Positions 7,908-15,034 of a DNA stretch of 64,000 nucleotides are shown here, piece by piece. Where the stretch lies: contig CAJONC010000001.1 of the NCBI GenBank assembly GCA_905235675.1, forward strand, positions 1 through 64,000, read 5' to 3'. The notes beneath the pieces were generated by a model. It had not been told where the DNA came from and searched no databases. It saw nothing but the letters and a program-made list of their open reading frames with translations. The position numbers were made by a program, and so were the translations under genes. Source of the stretch: an uncultured Bacteroidales bacterium. Its GTDB lineage: Bacteria; Bacteroidota; Bacteroidia; Bacteroidales; UBA932. Position 1 is the stretch's first letter. Each line of letters opens with the position of its first letter.

Positions 7908-8000
7908 TTCGTCACAAAGTTTATTGGGACAAAGATACAAAATATATTGAATTCGTCACACTATCGCGATTTTTGTCACAAAAAAGGCATTTTCGTCACA
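7908..8000 (-). promoter_or_regulatory. Promoter of the LytTR gene with four direct repeats TGTGAC(G/A)AA
   Basis: On the minus strand the 9-mer occurs at 8000-7992, 7980-7972, 7960-7952 and 7916-7908. The first three are exactly 20 bp apart, the arrangement LytTR proteins bind (direct repeats on one face of the helix). A -7 box TATCTTTG lies at 7937-7930. The three phased copies are upstream of it and the fourth lies in the leader, next to the start codon. Confidence 0.7.
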
Positions 8001-8116
8001 AAGTGCAGCCGCCAATCACAATCATTTTTTTATGCCGGCAAATAGCTCCAACTTTGCATCGGACAAAACGATACAGACCTGCTACAATTCCTAAACTTAA
8101 GCAGATATAACACGCA

Positions 8117-8150
8117 GAAGACCCGCCACAAGTGATTGCCGCGGGTCTTC
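8117..8150 (-). terminator. Hairpin terminator after trpB2
   Basis: GAAGACCCGC at 8117-8126 is perfectly complementary to GCGGGTCTTC at 8141-8150 (10-bp stem, 14-base loop). It lies 26 bases after the trpB2 stop codon. No strong T-run follows on the minus strand. Confidence 0.6.
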
Positions 8151-8175
8151 ATTGATATATAAAAACTACTAACCG

Positions 8176-9540
8176 TTACTCGTTGAGAACGTCTGCGCTT
8201 ACCATGTATTTCGCAAGTTCCTCGTCGGATACGTGGTAATTCTGCATCTCGCCGGAGAAATAGCTGTCATAAGCGCTCATATCCACCATTCCGTGGCCGG
8301 AAAGGTTGAAGAGTATGGTCTTGGCTTCGCCTGTCTCCTTGCACTTGAGGGCCTCGTTCACGGTTGCTGCGATTGCATGGCAGGATTCCGGAGCGGGGAT
8401 GATGCCTTCGGTCTGGGCGAAGAGTACGCCTGCCTTGAAGGAATCAAGCTGTTCGATATCCACGGCCTCCATGTAACCGTCCTTCATCAGCTGGCTCATG
8501 ATAACGCCTGCGCCGTGGTAGCGGAGACCGCCTGCATGGATGGAAGCGGGCTTGAAGGTATGGCCGAGGGTATACATCGGGAGCAGAGGTGTCATTCCGG
8601 CCTCGTCGCCGAAGTCATACTCGAACTTACCCCTGGTGAGTTTAGGGCAGGAATAAGGTTCCGCAGCGATGAAGCGTGTCTTCTTGCCGTCGAGGATATT
8701 GTGGCGCATGAAAGGATATGCGATGCCGGAGAAGTTGGATCCGCCGCCGAAGCATGCTATCACGATGTCGGGATACTCCCCTGCCATCTCCATCTGCTTT
8801 TCGGCTTCCTGGCCTATGATGGTCTGGTGCAGGCAGACGTGGTTCAGCACGGAGCCGAGGGCGTAACGGCAGTTGGGGGTGTTGAGCGCGAGCTCCATGG
8901 CTTCGGAGATTGCGCATCCGAGCGATCCCTGGTCGTTGGGATTTTTGGTGAGTATGTCCTTGCCGGCACGGGTTGACATTGAAGGAGAAGGGGTGATGGC
9001 TGCGCCGAAGGTCTGCATAATGCTGCGGCGGTAAGGCTTCTGCTCATAGCTCACCTTCACCATATATACTGCACAGTCGATGCCGAACTTCTTGGTGGCA
9101 TAGCTGAGGGCGCCTCCCCACTGGCCTGCTCCGGTCTCGGTGGTAAGGTTGGTGATTCCCTGCTCCTTGGCATAGTAAGCCTGGGCAAGTGCGGAATTCA
9201 GCTTGTGGCTGCCTGCAGGCGACACGCTCTCGTTCTTGAAGTAGATGTGTGCAGGAGTGCCGAGGGCCTTCTCGAGTTCGTAGGCGCGTACGAGCGGGGT
9301 GCAGCGGTAGGCGGCGTACTGCTCGCGCACTTCCTCGGGGATGGGAATCCATTCATCCGTCTGGTTGAGTTCCTGGTCGGCACAGGCCTTACAGAAGACA
9401 GGATAGAGATCCTCGGGCTTCATGGCTTCCTTCGTCGCGGGATTGAGGAAGGGCTGGGGCTTGTTGGGCATGATAGCCTGGATGTTGAAGAAATGGGTAG
9501 GAATCTCGGATTCCGGAAGGATGAATTTTTTCTGTTTCAT
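8176..9540 (-). CDS. trpB: Tryptophan synthase beta chain, TrpB2 type
   Basis: This PLP enzyme (454 residues from ATG 9540) makes tryptophan from indole and serine. The PLP lysine is Lys113 in SPAGSHKLNSAL, followed by TETGAGQWGGAL and the glycine loop CFGGGSNFSG. Length and the N-terminal extension (ATKEAMKPEDLYPVF) match the TrpB2 branch rather than the TrpA-dependent TrpB1. No other trp gene is nearby, which suits an enzyme that salvages free indole. Expression appears to be controlled by the leader-peptide attenuator at 9576-9694, which supports a real role in tryptophan supply. Confidence 0.93.
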   Translation of the reverse strand: MKQKKFILPESEIPTHFFNIQAIMPNKPQPFLNPATKEAMKPEDLYPVFCKACADQELNQTDEWIPIPEEVREQYAAYRCTPLVRAYELEKALGTPAHIYFKNESVSPAGSHKLNSALAQAYYAKEQGITNLTTETGAGQWGGALSYATKKFGIDCAVYMVKVSYEQKPYRRSIMQTFGAAITPSPSMSTRAGKDILTKNPNDQGSLGCAISEAMELALNTPNCRYALGSVLNHVCLHQTIIGQEAEKQMEMAGEYPDIVIACFGGGSNFSGIAYPFMRHNILDGKKTRFIAAEPYSCPKLTRGKFEYDFGDEAGMTPLLPMYTLGHTFKPASIHAGGLRYHGAGVIMSQLMKDGYMEAVDIEQLDSFKAGVLFAQTEGIIPAPESCHAIAATVNEALKCKETGEAKTILFNLSGHGMVDMSAYDSYFSGEMQNYHVSDEELAKYMVSADVLNE

Positions 9541-9575
9541 AATGTTGTTTATTGAATTGTTTGTATTGTTTGCAT

Positions 9576-9610
9576 AAAAAAAGCTGCATATCGTAAGTCC
9601 GATATGCAGC
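9576..9610 (-). terminator. Intrinsic terminator of the trp attenuator
   Basis: Perfect stem GCTGCATATCG / CGATATGCAGC (9610-9600 with 9593-9583), loop GACTTA, then a run of seven U. It lies between the leader peptide and trpB2, 36 bases before the trpB2 ATG. Confidence 0.9.
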
Positions 9611-9660
9611 CTGACTCCTATATACACGGCATGGAACTTACGACCTTTAGAGTTGTAAGC
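9576..9660 (-). promoter_or_regulatory. trp-type transcription attenuator upstream of trpB2
   Basis: Minus-strand segments form the classical alternatives. Segment 1 GCTTAC (9660-9655) lies inside the leader peptide just after the Trp codons. Segment 2 CGTAAGTTCC (9642-9633) can pair with segment 1. Segment 3 GGACTTACG (9600-9592) can pair with segment 2 to form an antiterminator with one bulge. Otherwise 9610-9600 pairs with 9593-9583 as an 11-bp terminator stem with a 6-base loop, followed by seven U (9582-9576). A ribosome stalled at the Trp codons would mask segment 1 and permit read-through. Confidence 0.85.
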
Positions 9661-9694
9661 GCCACCACCAGTTATTTGCGATTATTGCTTTCAT
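9647..9694 (-). CDS. trpL: trp leader peptide MKAIIANNWWWRLQL
   Basis: A 15-codon frame on the minus strand (ATG 9694, TAA 9649-9647) contains three consecutive TGG codons at positions 9-11. Three adjacent Trp codons are very unlikely by chance, and they lie just upstream of mutually exclusive hairpins and a terminator. The peptide therefore acts as the tryptophan sensor of the trpB2 attenuator. No Shine-Dalgarno is seen, as usual in Bacteroidota. A -7-like box TTCCTTTG (9709-9702) with TTG 20 bases further upstream puts the transcription start almost at the ATG. Confidence 0.88.
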   Translation of the reverse strand: MKAIIANNWWWRLQL

Positions 9695-9776
9695 TCTTTT
9701 GCAAAGGAAAACATATTATTTTTTATATGCAAGAAAAATCGTAAAAAATTTGCATCTGTAAATAAAACAGGCGATT

Positions 9777-10433
9777 CTAATACTGCCTGCTGCCGAAAAT
9801 CGCAGTTCCGATACGGACTTCGGTACATCCGTAGTCGAGGGCGAGACGCCAGTCGCCGGACATGCCTATGGAAAGCTGGTCGAAGGATGCCAGGCCTGGA
9901 TACAGCGCCCTGCATTCATCGAACAAAGCTTTGATAATGGCGAAATCGGCCCTCACCGCGGCTTCGTCGTCGGTATGGGAGGCCATTCCCATCAGCCCGC
10001 GGAATTCTACGCTTCCGTAGTCCGAAGCATGTGAAAGCAGTTCCTTCACTTCCGCCGGAGTAAAGCCCTGCTTGGTCTCTTCGGCCCCGATGTGCACTTC
10101 AATAAGAACCTGTATCACTTTGCCGTTCTTCTCCCCCCAGGAATTCACGGCTTCCAGCAGATGCACGGTGTCGATGGACTCCACCAGGGATGCGTAAGGC
10201 AGGACCAGCTTGAGCTTGTTGGTCTGCAGATGGCCCAGGAAATGCCATTCGATATCCGGTGGAAGCTGCACGGCCTTGGCGGCGAACTCCTGAGGACGGT
10301 TCTCGCCGAAAGCCCTCTGCCCCTCCTGATAGGCTTCGAGTATGGCCTCCATGGGATGGAATTTGGAAACTGCCACCAGTTTCACCCCTGATGGCAGTTC
10401 CTTCAATATATTCTCGAGATTATAGGCTATCAT
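9777..10433 (-). CDS. yggS: YggS-family PLP-binding protein (PLP homeostasis)
   Basis: This 218-residue single-domain protein belongs to the alanine-racemase-fold PLPBP/YggS family, which binds PLP and buffers vitamin B6 and amino acid pools without a known catalytic reaction. The PLP lysine is in VAVSKFHP (residue ~24), with GENRPQE, EWHFLGHLQTNK and LSIGMSGDWRLAL as family signatures. Its ATG overlaps the yidC stop by four bases. It is the last gene of DUF349-yidC-yggS, and many PLP enzymes (GcvPAB, TrpB2, Kbl) are encoded in the same window. Confidence 0.92.
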   Translation of the reverse strand: MIAYNLENILKELPSGVKLVAVSKFHPMEAILEAYQEGQRAFGENRPQEFAAKAVQLPPDIEWHFLGHLQTNKLKLVLPYASLVESIDTVHLLEAVNSWGEKNGKVIQVLIEVHIGAEETKQGFTPAEVKELLSHASDYGSVEFRGLMGMASHTDDEAAVRADFAIIKALFDECRALYPGLASFDQLSIGMSGDWRLALDYGCTEVRIGTAIFGSRQY

Positions 10434-12289
10434 TTCCTGCGGTTGTTCTTCTGCTGCTGGCGCATCTGCTGCTCCTGCATCTTCTGGGCCGCCTCAAGAC
10501 GCTGCTGCCACTTGCTCTTCTTCTGCGGCTGGCCTTCCGCGGCCTTGACCTTGGCAAGGACCTTGTCGGGCTTTATCACGAACTTGCGGATAATCCAGAT
10601 TTCCAGCATGCTGATGAGCTGGGAGAGCAGATAATAGTAGCTGAGTGCCGCCGAAAGGTTGTTGCAGATGAAGAACATCATTATGGGCATCATCCAGACG
10701 CTGACGAACTGCATGCTCTTGGCATTGGGATCGTTGGACGCGCTCGAATTCGACATTGTCATCTTGCTGTATATCCACATCGTGAGCGCCATCAGCAGGG
10801 CGAAGAGCGAAAGGTGGTCGCCGATGAGGGGGACAGAATGCCCGAAGTCCAGTATGGAATCGTAGGTGGAGAGGTCGCTTGCCCAAAGGAAGGGCTGCTG
10901 GCGAAGCTCGATGGATGCAGGGAAGAAACGGAACATTGCCCAGAGTATGGGGAAGGTCAGCAGCATGGGAAGGCATCCTCCCATAGGATTCGCACCCGCC
11001 TTCTTGTACAGATCCATCTGCGCCTGCGACTTTTTCATCGCATCTTCCTGCCTGGGATAACGTTCGTTTATCTTCTCAGTCTCCGGCTTCAGGGCGGCCA
11101 TGATTGCCGACGAAGCATAAGACTTGTAGGTAAAAGGCAGCACCACGAGCTTGATGACTATGGTCATCAGCAGGATGATGATGCCGAAGTTGGAGATGAA
11201 GCGGTGGAAGAAGTCGAACATGGGGATTATCACGAACCTCGTGAACCAGCCCACGAGCGTTCCTCCGAGGGGAATAATCTTCTCATACTTCTGCCCCATC
11301 TGCTTGTAGGTCCTGTAGTGGTTGGGGCCCATGTACATCTCGAAGGGAATGTTGAAATCCTGTCCGGGACGGAAGTCCGCGCGCATGTCGGCGGTGCAGT
11401 GCATCAGATTGTGCGATTCGTCGTCCTGGGGGAAGAAGGCCACGTTCAGCTCTCCCGAGGAAAACTCATCCTTAGCGCGGATTATGGTGGAGAAGAACTG
11501 CTGCTGGAAAGCGAACCAGCTCACCCTCGAATTCACGCGCTTGCCCGCATTGCGGCTGCGGCCCATCTCAACAGGCTTATTGTCGCCGCTCTGGTAGAAG
11601 TCGAGCTTGGAATACTGGGCCTCGTTCTTGTATCCCCTTTCCATTCGGGGAACAATAACGGACCAGTCCAGGTCTATGCTCGAAACATTGCGGGGGATGC
11701 TGCGCATACCAACGAACGACAGGGTGTTGTCCACGACGTAGGAATCCTTGTGCAGCACATATTCCTGCCCGATGTATCCTCCGTCGGAGAAAGGCAGGCG
11801 GAACACCACGCTGGAGTCGGTAGCAGATTCAATACGGAAATTGAAGTCACCGGTGCGTATGTACTGCCCCGCGTAGACATTGGCCGAGAAAGAGTACCCG
11901 CCCTCGTTGAAAAGGTACAGGTCGCTTCCTCCGTAATTGTAATAATCCTTGACCTTGGCACTGTAGGGCCGGGCTCCGAGCGAAGTGAGCGTCAGCACGA
12001 GCTTTTCGTTGCTGATGGTGACGGTGGTCGCATTTTCATTGTGGGCCTGCTCAAGCAGCTCATCTTTGTAGATGGACTGCTCCACAACCGCTGCCGCTTC
12101 GGAGGGCAGAGCCACGGCCGCCGTATCCGCAGCTGCGGCCGCCTCGGCGGCAAGCTGCTCCACAAGTGCTATTGAATCGAGCTGTGCCTGATATTTTGCA
12201 TTCTTGGTCGCCTGCTTCGACTGATAGAAGGTAAAGCCGAACAGTATAGCTGCTATCAGGACAAATCCGATAAGCGAATTTTTGTCCAT
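10430..12289 (-). CDS. yidC: Membrane protein insertase YidC
   Basis: The protein (619 residues) inserts and folds inner-membrane proteins, alone or with SecYEG. The first helix (LIGFVLIAAILFGFTFYQ) is followed by a low-complexity Ala/Gln linker, a large periplasmic beta domain (~60-355) and the conserved five-helix core, including TIVIKLVVLPFTYKSYASSA and GGCLPMLLTFPILWAMFRFF. The end is a basic, Gln-rich tail (QQRLEAAQKMQEQQMRQQQK) suited to ribosome contact. Start and DUF349 stop share one base (TAATG), indicating coupling. It is an operon member with DUF349 and yggS. Confidence 0.96.
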   Translation of the reverse strand: MDKNSLIGFVLIAAILFGFTFYQSKQATKNAKYQAQLDSIALVEQLAAEAAAAADTAAVALPSEAAAVVEQSIYKDELLEQAHNENATTVTISNEKLVLTLTSLGARPYSAKVKDYYNYGGSDLYLFNEGGYSFSANVYAGQYIRTGDFNFRIESATDSSVVFRLPFSDGGYIGQEYVLHKDSYVVDNTLSFVGMRSIPRNVSSIDLDWSVIVPRMERGYKNEAQYSKLDFYQSGDNKPVEMGRSRNAGKRVNSRVSWFAFQQQFFSTIIRAKDEFSSGELNVAFFPQDDESHNLMHCTADMRADFRPGQDFNIPFEMYMGPNHYRTYKQMGQKYEKIIPLGGTLVGWFTRFVIIPMFDFFHRFISNFGIIILLMTIVIKLVVLPFTYKSYASSAIMAALKPETEKINERYPRQEDAMKKSQAQMDLYKKAGANPMGGCLPMLLTFPILWAMFRFFPASIELRQQPFLWASDLSTYDSILDFGHSVPLIGDHLSLFALLMALTMWIYSKMTMSNSSASNDPNAKSMQFVSVWMMPIMMFFICNNLSAALSYYYLLSQLISMLEIWIIRKFVIKPDKVLAKVKAAEGQPQKKSKWQQRLEAAQKMQEQQMRQQQKNNRRK

Positions 12290-14061
12290 TACCTGGATTC
12301 CTCCTCTTCTTTACGAATCCTGGCCTCGAGTTCCTTCAGATCCTCCTTGGCCTTGGCTATCTTCGCTTCCATCTGTTTGATAAGGGGTTCGGAATTCTTG
12401 GAAGCGGCGAAGAATCCTATATTGTTCTCGAAGGTTTCAATCTCCTGCTGCAGGTTGCGGTACTGCTGGATAAGGCTGTCCTTGGCATTGCGTTCCCTGT
12501 TGCGGGAATCGGATCCGCGGCCGGAGGCTTTCTCGGCGAAACCGGGGAATTTGGCGGCCATGGCCTCCTTGTAGGCGGCGGTGATATTCTCTTTCTCCTT
12601 GTAAGGAACGAAACCAATTGCCTGGAAGTCGGCCGCGAACTTTGCGGCGGCCTCACTGTCGGCTGCGGCGTCTCCAGTGCCTTCGTAGGCCCTGATGTCC
12701 TCGATTATCTTCTTCTTGGCCTTGAGGTTCGCATAATAGTTGTTCTCGGGAGCCGCATTCTTGTCGCGCTCGGCGAAGAACTCGTCGCAGGCACCGCGGA
12801 ACTGTTTCCAGAGCTGCTCGCTCTTCTTGCGGGGAACGGCGCCTATCTCCTTCCACTGCTTCTGGAGCGCGATGAACTCCTCGGTCGTCTTCTTCCAGTC
12901 GGTGCTGGCCTTGAGCTCTTCGGCACGGCGGATAAGCTCCTGCTTTTTCTCGAGGTTCGAATCCATCTCGGAACGGAACTGGGAGTAGTACTCGCGCTTG
13001 CGTCCGTAGAAAGCGTCGCAGGCCGCACGGAAACGGTCGTAGATCTTCTGGTTCTCCTTCTTGGTCGCGAAGCCTATCTTGCGCCATTCGGCCTGGATGG
13101 CCTCGATTTCCTTGGCGGAGGCGTTCCACTGCTCGGAATTCTTAATGTCGCGGGCGGCTATCTCCTCCACCTTGACGCAGAGGGCTTCCTTGGCGACGAG
13201 ATTTTCCTTCTGCTTGCCTTTCAGCTCTTCGAAATGGGCCTGGTAACGCTTGTTGATTACAGATGTGGCAGCCTGGAAACGTGCCCAGATGCTCTCGCGG
13301 TATTCCTTGGCGACGGGGCCGAATTCCTTCCACTGCTCATGCAACTTCTGCAATTCGTTGAAGGCGGAGACGACATTGTCATTCTCGGCAAGTTTCTCGG
13401 CAGCTTCGCAGAACTTCTCCTTGGCCTCAAGGTTCTTCCTGAAGTCGAGGTCGCGGAGCTCGCGGTTGATTTTGACCTTGTCGTAGAAACGCTCCACGTT
13501 GAACTGGTAGGTGCTGTTCAGGTCGCGGAAGGCGGATGCGGGAACGGGACCGACTTCCTTCCATCGGTTCTGGATCTCGCGGAAAGCGGGGAAGGCGGCG
13601 CTCACGTCATCGGCCGAATCGATCAGCTGCTTGAGGTCTTCTATAATGGCTTTTTTCTTTTCGAGGTTTTCTTCCTTCAGGGCGTCCTGTTCCTTGTTGT
13701 ACTCGGCGCGCTCACGCTTGTAATCGGCATAGAGGCTCTTGAAATTCTCCTCCACCTCTTCGAAAGTGTCCTCAGCCTCGCCGGCTTCGCTGCGCAATTT
13801 GCCCAAAAGTTTGTAAAATGCCGACTTGATGGCTTCCGCCTCCTTGCTCCGCGTCATGCGGTCGGCGCTTTCCATCAAGTTCTTGAATACGTCTGAAAGC
13901 TCGGAGAGGCTCTTGTCCGCCAGGTTCTGCTCCTGCACTTCCTGTACTTCTTCCTGCGCCGCCTGTACTTCTTCCTGTACTTCGGGTGCTTCGGATGCCT
14001 GTACTTCCTGCACGGTTGCAGCTTCTTCGACAACTTCAGGATTGATGATTTCTTCGCTCAT
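12289..14061 (-). CDS. DUF349 repeat protein
   Basis: The 590-residue soluble protein has an acidic, Val-Gln-Glu-rich N-terminus (VQEEVQAAQEEVQEVQEQ) encoded by near-repeats of CTTCCTGTACTT, then five tandem alpha-helical DUF349 units marked by WKEVGPVP, WKEFGPVA, WRKIGFAT, WKEIGAVP and a diverged FQAIGFVP. The C-terminus is coiled coil. Molecular function is not established for the family. I chose ATG 14061 (MSEEIINPE) over a TTG two codons upstream. It is the first gene of the operon leading to yidC and shares a divergent promoter region with trmD. Confidence 0.88.
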   Translation of the reverse strand: MSEEIINPEVVEEAATVQEVQASEAPEVQEEVQAAQEEVQEVQEQNLADKSLSELSDVFKNLMESADRMTRSKEAEAIKSAFYKLLGKLRSEAGEAEDTFEEVEENFKSLYADYKRERAEYNKEQDALKEENLEKKKAIIEDLKQLIDSADDVSAAFPAFREIQNRWKEVGPVPASAFRDLNSTYQFNVERFYDKVKINRELRDLDFRKNLEAKEKFCEAAEKLAENDNVVSAFNELQKLHEQWKEFGPVAKEYRESIWARFQAATSVINKRYQAHFEELKGKQKENLVAKEALCVKVEEIAARDIKNSEQWNASAKEIEAIQAEWRKIGFATKKENQKIYDRFRAACDAFYGRKREYYSQFRSEMDSNLEKKQELIRRAEELKASTDWKKTTEEFIALQKQWKEIGAVPRKKSEQLWKQFRGACDEFFAERDKNAAPENNYYANLKAKKKIIEDIRAYEGTGDAAADSEAAAKFAADFQAIGFVPYKEKENITAAYKEAMAAKFPGFAEKASGRGSDSRNRERNAKDSLIQQYRNLQQEIETFENNIGFFAASKNSEPLIKQMEAKIAKAKEDLKELEARIRKEEEESR

Positions 14062-14089
14062 AGTCAAGAGTTAAAAAGTTTATAACTCA

Positions 14090-14115
14090 CAAATATAGTA
14101 AATTTCCTAACTTTG
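14090..14115. promoter_or_regulatory. Back-to-back -7 boxes for the DUF349-yidC-yggS operon and trmD
   Basis: TATATTTG reads on the minus strand at 14097-14090 (28 bases before the DUF349 ATG) and TAACTTTG on the plus strand at 14108-14115 (22 bases before the trmD ATG). The boxes are 10 bases apart, so polymerases at the two promoters would compete. Confidence 0.7.
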
Positions 14116-14137
14116 CACAAATATTGGAAATATCATT

Positions 14138-14821
14138 ATGAGAATCGACATCATAAGCGCAGTGCCCGAACTGCTGGAAAGCCCCCTCAGCCACTCCATC
14201 GTGGGCCGCGCCATCAAAAAAGGGCTTGTAGACATTCAGGTCCACAACCTGCGCAAATACGGAATAGGCCCGCGCCGCAACATCGACGATTATTCCTACG
14301 GCGGAGACGCCGGCATGGTGCTGATGGTGGAGCCCGTCTACCGCATGATAGAAGAGCTCAGGGCGGAGAGGGATTACGATGAAGTGATCTACCTTTCTCC
14401 CGACGGGGAACTGCTCAATCAGGGTATAGCCAACGAACTGTCCCTCAAAGGGAACCTTATCTTCCTCTGCGGTCATTACAAGGGCATAGACCACCGCATC
14501 AGGGAGCATCTCGTAACGAGGGAAATTTCCGTTGGAGACTATGTGGTGAGCGGAGGGGAGATTCCCGCCGCCCTGCTCGCCGACTCCATAGTCAGGCTCA
14601 TCCCCGGGGCCCTGACCGACGAGACCTCGGCCCTCAGCGACAGTTTTCAGGATTCGCTCCTCTCCCCTCCCGTCTATACGCGTCCCGCCGAGTTCAACGG
14701 CTGGAAAGTTCCGGACGTACTGCTCAGCGGCAATCCCAAGCTGATACGGGCCTGGCAGGACGAACAGGCACTGGAGCGCACAAAGGCCCTGAGACCCCAG
14801 CTTTTGGACGAGAGTTTTTAA
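14138..14821 (+). CDS. trmD: tRNA (guanine-37-N1)-methyltransferase TrmD
   Basis: TrmD methylates G37 next to the anticodon with SAM and prevents frameshifting. The 227-residue protein has the SPOUT knot motifs [14 protein letters not shown] and [19 protein letters not shown], and [11 protein letters not shown] near residue 62 where many homologues have GGGxGM. It lacks rpsP, rimM and rplS as neighbours, unlike the usual proteobacterial operon, and stands alone with its own promoter. Confidence 0.96.
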   Translation: MRIDIISAVPELLESPLSHSIVGRAIKKGLVDIQVHNLRKYGIGPRRNIDDYSYGGDAGMVLMVEPVYRMIEELRAERDYDEVIYLSPDGELLNQGIANELSLKGNLIFLCGHYKGIDHRIREHLVTREISVGDYVVSGGEIPAALLADSIVRLIPGALTDETSALSDSFQDSLLSPPVYTRPAEFNGWKVPDVLLSGNPKLIRAWQDEQALERTKALRPQLLDESF

Positions 14822-14870
14822 ATTATTTTAAAATGTTGATAACTTTTTTCAAAACTTTTTTCATTTAATG

Positions 14871-14901
14871 CTTGCATAATAAAAAAAGCGTTGTATCTTT
14901 G
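14871..14901 (+). promoter_or_regulatory. Well-formed Bacteroidota promoter without a downstream gene
   Basis: CTTG at 14871-14874 (-33 element), 19 bases, then TATCTTTG at 14894-14901 (-7 box). Transcription would start near 14907 and run into the hairpin at 14983-15006 without meeting a coding sequence. Confidence 0.6.
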
Positions 14902-14906
14902 CACCA

Positions 14907-15010
14907 GAAAAAAAGAAACAACAACTTCTAACCAACAATAATTAACCTTCTTATAAAGGTAATACACTACTAACTAACCGTCAACGCCCGCTGTGAAGCG
15001 GGCGTTGCTC
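14907..15010 (+). ncRNA. Candidate small transcript of ~100 nt downstream of trmD
   Basis: A consensus promoter and a GC-rich hairpin bracket about 100 bases that contain no reading frame longer than a few codons and no second gene on the plus strand. The interior is A- and C-rich (AACAACAACTTCTAACC) and largely unstructured. It could be a small RNA or a promoter left over from gene loss. No known RNA family is recognised. Confidence 0.35.
14983..15006. terminator. Hairpin between trmD and the TonB receptor gene
   Basis: AACGCCCGC (14983-14991) pairs perfectly with GCGGGCGTT (14998-15006) around a 6-base loop. It lies 28 bases past the TonB receptor stop on the minus strand and closes the putative small transcript on the plus strand, so it may act in both directions. 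Confidence 0.7.
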
Positions 15011-15034
15011 GTTATCTCGCTGTGGCTGAACTCC

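Noticed and set aside
10259..12175. 638-residue open frame on the plus strand opposite yidC
   Set aside because: It is the antisense shadow of yidC produced by codon bias; it has no recognisable domain, and the minus strand carries clear YidC motifs.
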